Below, in pieces: positions 52,609 to 63,174 of a stretch of DNA of 64,000 nt (position 1 is its first letter; every line of letters starts with the position of its first letter). Source of the stretch: Stomoxys calcitrans. Lineage: Eukaryota; Arthropoda; Insecta; Diptera; Muscidae. The translations under genes were made by a program, and so were the position numbers. The notes under the pieces were generated by a model that saw only the letters and a program-made list of their open reading frames with translations, searched no databases and was not told the origin of the DNA. Where the stretch lies: assembly GCF_963082655.1 (NCBI RefSeq), contig NC_081553.1, forward strand, positions 154,853,441 through 154,917,440, written 5' to 3'.

Positions 52609-54600
52609 CTAGCTGACCCGGGCTCGCTCCGCTGCGCCTTCTTTTACTTTATATGGAACAAAAGTTTCCTTGGAATATTTATTTTTGACAATTAAAGAGC
52701 TTTTTGTGAAATACCATGCTTCGCAAATAGTATATGTATGTCGCTCGACTTACAGTTTAACAATATAAGTGCCTTTATCTGCATCCCATATGATCTTTAT
52801 TGGTCTACGAATTAAAGTTTGGATGCAAGGTGTACTCCATTTAAAAAAATACTTTATTTCAGCCCGATATTCTCATGATATCTGATTTAGGGGTGTTTTC
52901 GGGGGTGAGATGGTCCCCCAGAAAAATATCAGCATCATGCTCTTCTTTCGAATGCCATTTATTTAATCCCCATATTGCCATTAGCTTAGGGGAGTTTGCA
53001 CGATGAGGCGTCCCCCAAATACATGGAACCAAAATAGGTTATCAAATTCGTTTTCTAATCTCAAATACCTTTAATTTGAGCCACATATTGGCATGGTTGA
53101 AAAATTTTTACAGTTTGGTGGTTGTTTCGTCACTAAAAAATTGCTGTTTGTGGGCTATTTTGGGAAAGGGGTAGACACCAGAAAATTGGTCCCGGCTGTG
53201 GGTGTCAATTCTTGCTCTACCCACCAATACCTTTCATTTAAGCTCCACATTGACATGGTCATTAATATGCCCGATTTAGGGGTGTTTTGGGGATTGGGAT
53301 GGTCCCCCAAACACTAAGCCCGGAAAATATATCAGCAACGTGCTCTATCCCCATATATTTATATATCATTTGTTTGAACCCCATATTGCCATTGGCCTCA
53401 AAATTGGATATTAAATTCGTTTCCTAATCTCATTGGCCCTAAAAATCATAAATATTTAGTTCCACTCTCTTTAAGACCCAAATTGTCTTGGTGAGCAAAT
53501 ACGTCCTATTTGGGGGTTGTTATGATGGTAGCACGTCCCCTAGACAGTTGGTCCCTAATGTTGATATCAGATACGTGGTCTACTCCCAAATACCTTTAAT
53601 TTGAGCCCCATATTTCCAAAGCCGGCAAACATGACCGGCTTGGGGGGTGTTTTGGGGGATGGGCGGCCACTCAGTGAGTTGGCCTTGTAAATACACATCG
53701 GATTCGTATTCCACTCTAAAAACCCTCTTATTTGAGCCTCATATTGCTATAGTCAGCAAATACTTACTATTTGGGTGGTGTTGTGGGGGTGGGGTGGCCC
53801 CATAGACACTTTTCCCGAATATTGATATCAGATTCGAGCTTTACACCCAAAGACCTGTCATTTGAGCCTCATATTGCCACGGTCGTAAATTTACTACCTT
53901 TGGGGAATGTTTTTTGGGGAGTGGCGCCGCCCCAACACTTGGTCCCGTATTTGGATATCAGATTCTAATTCTACATTCAAATATCTTTTATTTAAGCCCC
54001 ATATTCCCATGGTAAGTAAATATGTCCGGTTTGGGGGGTGTTTTTGGGAAGGGGAGGACCCCCAGAAACGTGGTCCCACATTTGGATATCAGATTCGTAT
54101 TCTACTCGCAAATACCTATCATTTGAGTCCAATATTGCCATAGTCGGTAAATATGTCCTATTTAGGGGTGTTTTGGGGGTTGGGGTGGTCCCCCAAACAC
54201 TTGGTCCGACATTTGGATATCAGATACGTTTTCTTATCCTAAATACCTTTCATTTGAGTCCCATATTGTCGTGATTGGTATAAATATATGTTTGGTAGGT
54301 CTTAGGGTGGGGCGGCCCCCCTAGGTACCCCATCCGAAATTTGAATTCCAAATCTTTATTTTTAGGGTACTATATGAGAGCACACAAAAAGCGCTACCCA
54401 TCTCCGAGATCTGGCGTTTCTGAAAATTAGGGTAAGGGGGATATTTTAGATATCAAAAAATGTAGTACTCTATTTTCACCACGGGATCATTTTACACCAT
54501 CTGTGAAAATTTCAAGAAAATCGGTTCAGCCGTTTCTGAGTCTATAAGGAACACACAAACAAACAAACAAACCTACACAAATTGATTTTTATAAATAAGA
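52609..54600 (-). mobile_element. HEL-E: full-length non-autonomous Helitron (1992 bp)
   Basis: The cleanest copy. On the minus strand it starts TCTTATTTATAAAAATC (plus-strand GA at 54599-54600) after an A, and ends with GC-rich GCGCAGCGGAGCGAGCCCGG, then GTCAGCTAG (CTAG 52609-52612) before T. The module series is uninterrupted: the CATTTGAG/TATTTGAG landmark recurs at about 53598, 53728, 53858, 53988, 54119 and 54250, a period near 130 bp. No Rep/helicase gene is present. Confidence 0.85.
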
Positions 54601-55186
54601 TTCACTTTGTTATGTTATGGATTGTTCTTTTACGCCAAAATTCAAAAATTCTTGTAATCAAAAAAAGTCAGGAATTCTACAGCAAAAGATGTTACATGAG
54701 AGGACGATTCGTTTGTGCTCCTTCCATTTGCCAGAGAGAGTGAGCGCGTGAGCATATGGTAATTGGGAAATGGTCAGTCAGTCAGTTTTAATACACGCAA
54801 AAAAATTTAATATTTGAATATCCTTAAGACAAGGTTAGGTTAGGTTGGATGAGGATGGTATCAGACATTAGATGCCTTAGTATCCGTCGAGGCCAAATGC
54901 GACCCATTGTGATTCCTTGCGCCAATCCAATCTGATTTAATTGCTGAAGTACTATTTTTATAGCAATTGTGCAATATTTCTCTCCACTAGTGAACATTAG
55001 TCAGTAATTTTTATCTTTTTGATTTAAAAGTTTATGGTTAAACTTTTAGGAACGTCTGAGGTAAAGAATGGTTTGTTGTGCGAAAATTTCAAAAAAAAAA
55101 GTGAAGCCAAAAATGTCTTGGTTACTATAAAAGACGCTTTGTTACATGCAAATATTATTCTCTTGATTTGTTAGTCTTCCTAATTT
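54601..55186. other. Intergenic or intronic DNA with one LOA tail fragment
   Basis: 54601-54830 has no match elsewhere in the window and includes a possible acceptor (CTACAG, 54677-54682). 54832-54925 is a LOA tail (separate entry). 54930-55186 is AT-rich with nothing recognised. Confidence 0.4.
54832..54925 (-). mobile_element. LOA 3'-end fragment, inverted
   Basis: GGTTAGGTTAGGTTGGATGA followed by CAGACATTAGATGCC, then CCCATTGTGATTCC, parallels the LOA-1d 3' end at 43644-43715. Only the last ~95 bases are left. Confidence 0.55.
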
Positions 55187-56440
55187 TTTTCCCTCCACCA
55201 TAGGATGGGGGTATATTAATATAGTCATTTGGTTTGTAAACTTTGAAACTTTCGTATATTATCCAATAAAGTGCTGAAAGTTTGCATGAGGTGTTTTTTA
55301 TGACTTCCAACAACTATGCAAAATATGTTTTAAATCGGTTCATAACCTGATATATTTGTCATATAACCCAATCAGGGATTTTGACTTCTTGATCCTTTAG
55401 GGCTGAAATCTTGCATAAAGTGTTTTATTTTGTCTCGCAACAACTATGCCAAATACGGTCTAAATCAGTTCATAACCTGATATAGCTCCTATATAAACCC
55501 ATCGCCCAAACTTCAAATTTTATCGACATCGGATAAAAAATGCTCCTTTTATGGGCTCTGTACTATATATCGGGAGATCGGCCTATACGTCAGCTTTATC
55601 CAAACATGGTCCGATCTGGACGACGTTCAACACAAAGATGTCTATCAAAACTCACTGTTTAAAATTTCATCAAAACCGGTTGAAAAATGCTTCTTTTATG
55701 AGCACAATACTCTATATCGGGAGATCGGTCCATATGGAAGCTAAATGCAAATATGGTTCTATCTGGACGATTCCAACAAAGAGGTTAAGGGGTGTAACAA
55801 AACGCACTGTTTCAAATTTCTTCAAAATCGGATGAAAATGCTCCTTTTATGGGCTCAATGCTCGGGAGATCGGTCTATATGACAGTTATATCCAAATATG
55901 TTCTGATCTGCACGATGTTCAACATTTTATATCTGGAGATCGGTATGGCAGCTATATCCAAATATAGTGCGATCTGGACGATATTCAACAAAAAGGCTTA
56001 GAATGGCACCAGTACTCGCTGTGCCAAATTTCATCAAAATAGGATGATTAATTTATTGGCTCATTACTCTATATCGGGGGATCGATCTATATGACAGCTA
56101 TATTCAAATATAGTCCGATGTGGACCACACTTTACAGGAATCGGTAAGGGTATACCAGAATACACTTTGTCAAATTTCATCGAATTCGGGTAATAAATGG
56201 ATCTTTTATGGCCTCAATACCCTATATCGGAAGATAGGGCGACCGATCTATAGGGCAGCCATATCCTAGTATAGTCCGATCTGAACCATACTTCACAGAA
56301 ATCGGTAGGGTTTTACCAGAACTCACTGTGCCAAACTTCAACTAAATCGGATGCAAAATGACTAATTTATTGCCTCAAGACTTTAAGTCTCGAGATCGGT
56401 CTATGAGATCAGAAGGTCAGGTTTATATACAAATAATACG
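55187..56440 (-). mobile_element. R7: divergent R-subfamily array, inverted
   Basis: Left end CCCTCCACCATAGGATGGGG matches the reverse of the R 3' end. The interior has about seven modules of a different type ('CTCTATATCGGGAGATCGGT', 'ATATGGTCCGATCTGGACGA', 'CTGTGCCAAATTTCATCAAA'). The TTCGGCCGGGCCGAA head was not found. Confidence 0.65.
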
Positions 56441-56525
56441 AAATCATCAAAAACTGTTTGGAAAATGTTTTTATACCCATCTGCAATGTTATAAATAAAA
56501 AATAAAAATAAAAAAGGTATTTATT

Positions 56526-56552
56526 GGGTATTTATCTAATAAATACCCAATC
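56526..56552. repeat. Perfect 12-bp hairpin with a 3-base loop
   Basis: TTGGGTATTTAT-CTA-ATAAATACCCAA, followed at 56556 by another TTGGGTATTTA. Small dyad, function unknown. Confidence 0.6.
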
Positions 56553-56586
56553 GTTGGGTATTTACCCGGTAGAAATATATTCACAC

Positions 56587-57130
56587 TATTGCACATTACT
56601 GTGTACGTACAGAAATAATCCCAAGCAAGCCTATAGGCTTGCACATAATCGTAATTGATTGCCCGTCACTAGTATATACACTTTCTCACACACAACATAA
56701 TTTCCTTCTTTTTGACTGAGCAAAGAAAAGTCAGTATGCTGAGCAGCTCGGTCTCGTGTAAGTGGTAAACTAGGATAGTGACAATTTTAAAAGTTTCGTC
56801 TATGGTACCAATGGCAAAAATCATTAAAGCAACAGACAAATGGCTGCAAGATCCAAGAAAACACAACAGGAATTTCTAAGGCACATAAATTGTTTGATAA
56901 TATTTACAAGAAAAAGAAATATTCATCCCAAAGTAGGTATGTATATAAATGTGCGAAAACAATAACTCCAATCAGTATTTTTTTGTTTTGTTTTATTTAG
57001 ATCATAATACCAACTTATAATGGAGTTATGTGAATTTAATACATCAAAATAAACTCTAAAAGAGTTTCAAAACCAACTGCCATCTTCTTATTATTGGTAA
57101 AAATTTGTTATTAAAATTTATGTTACAACA
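56587..57130. repeat. S repeat, copy 1
   Basis: Shares blocks in the same order with 63175-64000: TTGCACATT, AAATAATCCCAAGCA, CTATAGGCTTGCA, CGTCACT.GTATA..CAC, GAGCAAAGA, AAGTTTCG, ATGGCTGC, GTGTGAAAACAA-type and AAAGAGTTT.AA. No ORF or terminal repeat seen; class unknown. Confidence 0.6.
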
Positions 57131-57372
57131 TTAAAACGATGTTGCTATCCTTCTTAATATGCACAAACTATTTTGAAATTGAAAAAAAAATATACATATA
57201 CATAAGCATGATGTTAATTTTTTTTTATTTATATAATGAAAAAATAGTTACAACCCCGAATTACAAGTTCTACAATATATGGGCAGATTGCAGAAACAGT
57301 TTACCAACCACCAAATTTTCCAATAAATAAAATGAATTTTTTAGTTAACACAATGTTAGAGTAGATATGTAA

Positions 57373-57391
57373 CTAGCTGAACCGGGACCGC
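57373..57391 (-). mobile_element. Helitron 3'-terminal scrap
   Basis: CTAGCTGAACCGGGACCGCC is the reverse of the HEL 3' end (about 20 bases), then LOA-1e begins. Confidence 0.5.
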
Positions 57392-60300
57392 CATTGTGAT
57401 ATCACAGGAACAGAAGAAGTAAGATGTTTTCTAGTTCCTACCGTTGGACCATCCATACCGCCAACAACTTGCGAACGATCACATCAGCTAAATCAGACAG
57501 GTTCTCAAAGAAATGAGAACCTAAAGTGGAACTCCTTCTAACTGCAGCGTGGGACATACACACAGAAGGTGTTCTATTGTCTCTTCTTCTTTGATGTCCT
57601 CACATCTTCTGGAAAAGTCGTTAATGGCAACCTTCAGTCTCACAGCATGTTTTGCGACTAGATAGTGACCTGTCATGACGGACACAATGACTGAGATGTC
57701 TGTTCTAGCGAGTGATAGCAAAGCAGTAGACTTCTTCAAGTCTATATAAGGCCACATAGTTTTGTATTGCTTACATCCTCCTCTTTGTGACCATATCATT
57801 CTTTGCCCTTAAGGCCGGATCCTGAAAACTAAGCTTATATGTCGCTAGAGCATTCCCACAGATTCCATTTTCTCTGGAATGTGTAGGGTAGTTCCTAGTC
57901 TCACAAGCTCGTCCGTTTTACAATTCCCTGGGATATCTCCGTGGCTCGGCACCCAGAACAGGTCAATTCTGAACTGTTCAGGCATCTCGTTGAGAAATCT
58001 GCGACAGTCGAGGGCCGTTCTTGTGTTCAGAAATACGTTCTCCACGGATTTAATGGTTGCCTGACTGTCTGAGAAGATATTTATGCCAATCGTCATTACG
58101 ACATTTTATTTTAGGCATTCCACCACTTCCTTAATTGCAAGGATCTCCGTTTGATACACACTGCAGTGGCCGGGTAACCTTTCCGATATGACCAGTTCTA
58201 GATCTTTAGAATACACCCCAAAGCTGACTTGGCCGTCTAGTATAGAAGTTTATGTAACTTCTATTACCAGAGATATCGTTGTTCCAATTGGTCTATCAGG
58301 AATACAAGTACAGTACTTTTTATCAAAAATGCGGCACAGTCAGGGTGTAATCCAAATGGCGCGCGGTCTAAACCCTCAACTTTTGCGAATGGCCCTTTTG
58401 TAATTGTGTAGGCAAGAGTTGCCTTTCATGCCCTTCCAAAATGTTTGATTTAAAGTTCGATTTCCTGCCTGAAACATTTTCCTGTAAATGAAACATTCTA
58501 TCCTCCAAAGGAGGCAGGTGCAAGCTGGAAAGAACTACTTCCGTCTTGCTCGGATTTATGCCTAGACCAATTTCGGTGTTACACGTAGAGTTTCCAGAAG
58601 TATATCTCTTAGAGTACTGAGAAACTTTCCCCTAACCGCAATAGCCACGTCATATAATAATATATTGTTAATGGCTTTATTCTAATGTAGAGGACACAGT
58701 ACACGTTCTTGAGGTGTTCTTCTGCTGTCCTTTTCTGATCCCGCCGTAATCTTTTAGTAAGTAAGTTATTAATAATCTTTTTTATGGTAGAGTTGATGTC
58801 TAGAAACTTCAACTCCTTCATGATTGACGTCGGTTTTACATTATTGAAAGCACCTTCAACTTCAAGAAATCCTACCATTGTATATTTCTTGACAGCGAGA
58901 TAACGCTCTGTGTAGTCGACAAGTTCGTGAAGGGCTGTTTCAGTGTACTTGACCTTACTATATGCATGCTGCTGCCGAGACAGGCGATCTCCAGGAATAT
59001 TTGCTGTAAGATATGTTTCGACTTCTCAAGAGTCTTCAGCTCGGACACAATTTCCCTAATAACCTCCGACAAATGCATACCAGTGACTACCTGTTCTGGC
59101 GCCACGTTTTCCGTTGGAGAATTTCTCGGGAAATGTGTATCAACGAGTAGTTCTAGTGTTTTCTCACTTAGCATTGTCTGACTTCTGAATGTTCCCCACC
59201 GTAATGGGTCTCGAGGCCAGAATATCCATTCGTGATCCGCTTTACCATTATGTCTACCTCCTCCGCAGTTTCCACCTCTTTTTTTGGTGCTGAAGGGATA
59301 GATGTACAGAATTTGTGCCGAAATTTATCCCAATCCTCCTTTTTTTCTGTTTAGCCGAGAGACCACTTCTGCAGTATTCCCTCCAAGGCTGAAACTAATA
59401 TAACGATGTTCAGAAAAGCTGCGGTCGCATATTCTTGCAATTATATCTTCCGATTCCAAGGTAATATCTAGTACATACTGCCTGTTCCTAGTAATAAAGG
59501 TCGGTTTATCCCCTTTATTACAAATCGCCAGATTGCAACTTATAATATATTCAATAAGCAGCTCAACTTCCCCATATCTGCTGTTGTGCATTAGCATCAC
59601 TTCCTACAGTGAGGCTCTATTCTCCTGCAGAATCGGCTACAACCATCAACTTAAGGCTAGAAGGGGGCATCTCTGAATCGTGTGTCATGTATAGGGAGGC
59701 CAGCCATTAATGAAACTTATTTATTTCACGGCTGGCTACTACTGAGTCTTCCGTTCTTAGCTACGGAAAAAGAAAAATATTTAGACTATTCTTTGCAAAA
59801 ATGCAGGCTCTGTGGCTACCATTCCCCGTACCCTTGAGTAGTTTAAATCCCGGAATTCTAAGTCCACGAACCGTTCCTCCACAGACCCATGGTTCCTGCA
59901 TAAGAACCACCGCAAATGCCCCTGCCATCAGGCGGACCTTAGTGCCGCCGAAGCGGCCTTACAATGGTGGAGATTTATGTGCAGAAACCGGACCATAATC
60001 TGGATTGAGAATTTACATCTCACAAGATTCGTTAGATCTTGTCAAGATATGTTTTCTTGTGCATCCATGGACAGGTGAGAAAGCTGTGGAACCACTCTTC
60101 CTCAGGACACTGGACACTTGCATGGTAGACGATTCGTCCTTAGATACTTCACTAGCTCCTGTTGTCGATGTACTTTTTGAGTTCCGTCTTACGCAGCTGA
60201 CGCACACCTTGAGCCCAGGCTAACCGGATGACCTACCCACACAAGGCTTGTAGGGTTTCGATGCCTTTCCCTCCTGTTTTGATCGTGGCAGGGGGATTTT

Positions 60301-60446
60301 CTGTCTCCTGCAATCCGCAAGACTTTAGCGACGAGGTCGATAGTTCGTCGAGCAAGTGTTCAGCAACAACTGCTGAGTTGTCTCCTGATTCCCCAATCCC
60401 CAACAGCGTTTATAGAACTTCAGTTTCAACTTATTGAATCCGGGTA
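57392..60446 (-). mobile_element. LOA-1e: long broken LOA-1 copy, inverted
   Basis: Read right to left: 60446-59950 is the ORF1 end. At about 59910-59880 the endonuclease starts ('ALVQEPW' in one frame). 59325-59600 is endonuclease ('LLIEYIISCNLAICNKG', 'PTFITRNRQYVLDITL'). 58872-59174 is the RT start ('MLSEKTLELLVDTHFPRNSP'). 58609-58878 continues ('EVEGAFNNVKPTSIMKELKF'). The YVDD block is partly deleted near 58650. 57845-58096 is RNase H ('NIFSDSQATIKSVENVFLNT', 'FWVPSHGDIPGNC'). 57521-57799 is the Cys-His tail. It is the only copy here spanning nearly the whole family and serves as its map. Many stops; inactive. Confidence 0.75.
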
Positions 60447-60452
60447 TTGATT

Positions 60453-60468
60453 GGAGGGTATAAAAACA
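60453..60468 (+). repeat. R-repeat 3' tip
   Basis: TTGGAGGGTATAAAAA-type end as in R1, R4 and R5; only the tip is present, between LOA-1e and the BEL remnant. Confidence 0.45.
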
Positions 60469-60474
60469 TTAAAT

Positions 60475-62802
60475 AAAATAGTACAATAATTCAGGAAGCG
60501 AACGTAAAGCGCAGCCAATTATGAAGTGAACAGGGGTGACGGCTTCAAGGTCGCTGGAGTCAGATGACATCGGTGATATTGACCTCAAATTCGGTATGGG
60601 TTCTATATCGACTAATGCTGTGGCCAGCTATTTAAGGTGAAGTGGGTGTTAGCCAGCGTTCGATTCAAGTGACCCTTAGCTGACTTTACGGCGGCCTCCC
60701 ACAAGCCGCCAAAATAGGGTGCCCTGGGTGGAATAAACGTAAAGTTAATGAATTAATTTGAACAATAATTGACAGTGTAAGTTTTGTTCCTGTCATCAAA
60801 TAAAAACGCCTTCAATTACTTCAGTTTAGAATTGGCACCCACAAAATTTGTGCTGTTGTCGCAAAATATATCGGTAGGCAATCCTCTTCAACCGATCATT
60901 CTCTTGAGGCCAGCGGTAAAGGCATTCGTTGACATGTATGAGACTATTTTTTCACTTCAATTGAGTTCCTTTTTTATGGCAAAGCTGTTGTCCTTTTGCA
61001 TCTTGGTCGATATGATCGCATATATTCTGAGGCCATTCTTCAGCATCCTTGCCCAGAAAACATGGACCCGTGAACCAGATTGATGATTTAAGCTCTTGCA
61101 CCGTTGAACCCCTTGACATAGTAACCGCTGGATTTAGTTGCGAAAGTACATGGCGCCAAATACAACCATTAGTCGACTCTTGTATTTCCGATATTCGATT
61201 TCCCACAAAGACAGAGAGTGTTAAGGAGTGTTGTTTGAGCCAGAATGAACTATTTCGGATTTAGCCCATAAAAATTCACAATTTTTTGGTATATTGAGCA
61301 CAAGTTTGCCCTTCGTGTACAATCGAGAAAGATATTGAGCTCCACATTGCTTGAAGTTTGGCAAAGACTTCCTTTTTGTTGGGTCGACTCTGGATTTTGC
61401 TGTGAACAATTGTGAGAATACCTTCCCAGAAGCAACTTGCACCCGAATGTACAGACAGCAGCCATATGCACAAATTGACGAATCAAAGAAACCGTGTAAT
61501 TGCGTTGATTCGTGATTGGATAGTTGGTAATAACAGGGAATATGTATGGATGGCAGCATTTCGAGATCGTTGGCTAAAGTCAGCCAAGCCGTGTGAAGTT
61601 CCTGTGGCACTGATTCGTCCCAGCCAATGTTAAGTATCCAAAGCTCTTGAAGCATAACGTTTGCCTTCATAATGAGAGATGCTAAAAGGCCAAGAGGATA
61701 GAAAAGCGATGACGAAAGCGATAAAATTTAACGTTTAGATACAGTTTCATATTTGATTTTGGGCGTGGACGAAAACAAAAATACATCCCTTGGTTGATCC
61801 TAGGAAATACACAATGCACTTGTGATGCACGAATCATCCAAATTCAAATCTTTAATGGATTTATTGCTTCGAAAATTCTGAGATTCGAGTGACATTTGTT
61901 CAGCTCGAAACATCCTCTTTTTAAGAATTCAGCTACCTGATACTTCAGCTTGGTTAATTCTTCAATAGTTTCACCACAACCAAGAAAATCACCGACGTAA
62001 AATGAATTTTTGATAGCCGTTGCACCTAGTTCGAAAGTATCCACGTATTCCATATCCAGTTCCATACGCCACAGTATTAAGCCGATATGTTTTTATCTCC
62101 TCTTGGTCTGAATACCGCCATTGGTATTTGCGGTCTAGTTGTTCAATCAAAACTTGCCTATACATGTTAACTATATCGGCAGTCAATGCGAATCGATATA
62201 GCCGGTACCTTAAGAGCAGCAAAAACAACTCTTCTTGGGTTAAATATCGTTTAGGAAGATCTGTGTTGATGTAGGGCAGGAGCCATCAAAGGCCGCGCAA
62301 AGTTTAGTCGACGTGCCATTGGCTTGAAAACGCAGTGATGTGGAATGTAGTGGTGGGATTCACTCGAAGCAGGCCGTTTTTCTAATCTAGTGTAGTAACA
62401 GTAACAATCCACCCAAAACAAAATATCAAAGATCGTCTCAGCACCAATGGGAAAATCGATCTTCTCTGATTTGAAGAAATATTCGTCTACAAGCTTTGTA
62501 TTTGCTGGCAAACTCCAAGACGAGACATCCAATTCCCAACCAGGTTGATACGAAATATGTGGAGTAAAGCAGAATGACAGCGAAATTTCAAAGTAAGTGA
62601 TGCGAGATTTAACGTTGGTGGAAGAATTTTGCTTCACCTTCGTAGAAGTATCTCCGATGCTGGAAACTTCTACAGGTTTTTTCACCCTTTGTAAATTGAG
62701 ACGTTGTTCAAACTCATCAGTGACGAAATTTAACGGTGAGCACGAATCCAGAAGAGCCCGTCCAAGCCTATACGAGCTATAGTTATCTCGAACAAACACC
62801 AT
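60475..62802 (-). mobile_element. Degenerate BEL/Pao LTR-retrotransposon pol
   Basis: From right to left: protease-like 62251-62802 ('ALLDSCSPLNFVTDEF', where families usually have D-S-G-S, so the active-site Gly is now Cys). RT: 61989-62228 ('FALTADIVNMYRQVLIEQLD', 'YRLNTVAYGT'). 61844-62065 contains 'FYVGDFLGCGETIEEL' where YVDD is expected. 61221-61670 is the post-RT/RNase H part ('LLQELWILNI'-like, 'HGFFDSSICAYG'). 60952-61206 is the integrase lead-in ('LNPAVTMSRGS', 'WFTGPCFLG'). 60600-60900 is integrase in pieces ('NSTNFVGANSKL', 'PYFGGLWEAAVKSAK'). Frames are broken repeatedly and no LTRs were found. Dead copy, clear family. Confidence 0.8.
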
Positions 62803-62817
62803 GGTTAGACCGCTACT

Positions 62818-62832
62818 TAAACCTAACCTAAC
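62818..62832 (+). repeat. LOA-like tail (AAACCTAACCTAACG)
   Basis: Same CTTAAACCTAACCTAAC as the end of LOA-1a (22844-22860), preceded by a similar C(G/C)GC.ACTTAAA. It may be an orphan 3' end. Confidence 0.4.
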
Positions 62833-62940
62833 GTAATACTTTTATGAACATTTTTCCATAAGTAATGAGGAAATGTCTAAAACCCAAAAAAAAAAAAAAA
62901 ATAAAAAACGTTTGGGAAATTTTTTCGCTTCAACTTAGTA

Positions 62941-63113
62941 TTATTGAACGTAACTAACTCCGTTTATTGTAAACCTCTTAGCGGCTTCGTCTACAGTAAC
63001 AGGACCTTCCTTTTGTTCCAAAACCAAAGACTCTTTAGTCGCAAAAGTGCTTTGATAGCCGCAAATGATTATTAGTGTACTGCACCAATAATTATGCTCT
63101 TGTGTCTCTCCTA
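62941..63113 (-). CDS. Candidate terminal exon of a host gene (partial)
   Basis: On the minus strand a pyrimidine-rich stretch (CTCACCCTTTCTCCCTAG, ending at 63114) makes a strong splice acceptor. From 63113 the frame is open for 56 codons to TAA (62941-62943) after two leading bases. The peptide has a hydrophobic segment ('CSTLIIICGY') and a polar end ('EGPVTVDEAAKRFTINGVSY'), which looks like real protein. Upstream on this strand the S repeat would lie in the intron. I do not recognise the family. There is no obvious poly(A) signal just after the stop, which counts against it. An element-derived ORF is possible. Confidence 0.3.
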
Positions 63114-63174
63114 CTAGGGAGAAAGGGTGAGGATTTGAGCATGTAGACCAGTGGTTGGCAAAATTACTCACTGT

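Noticed and set aside
57000..57030. Strong acceptor-like TTTTGTTTTATTTAG considered as exon 2 start for the secreted-protein candidate
   Set aside because: It lies inside the S repeat and gives a stop two codons later in the required phase.
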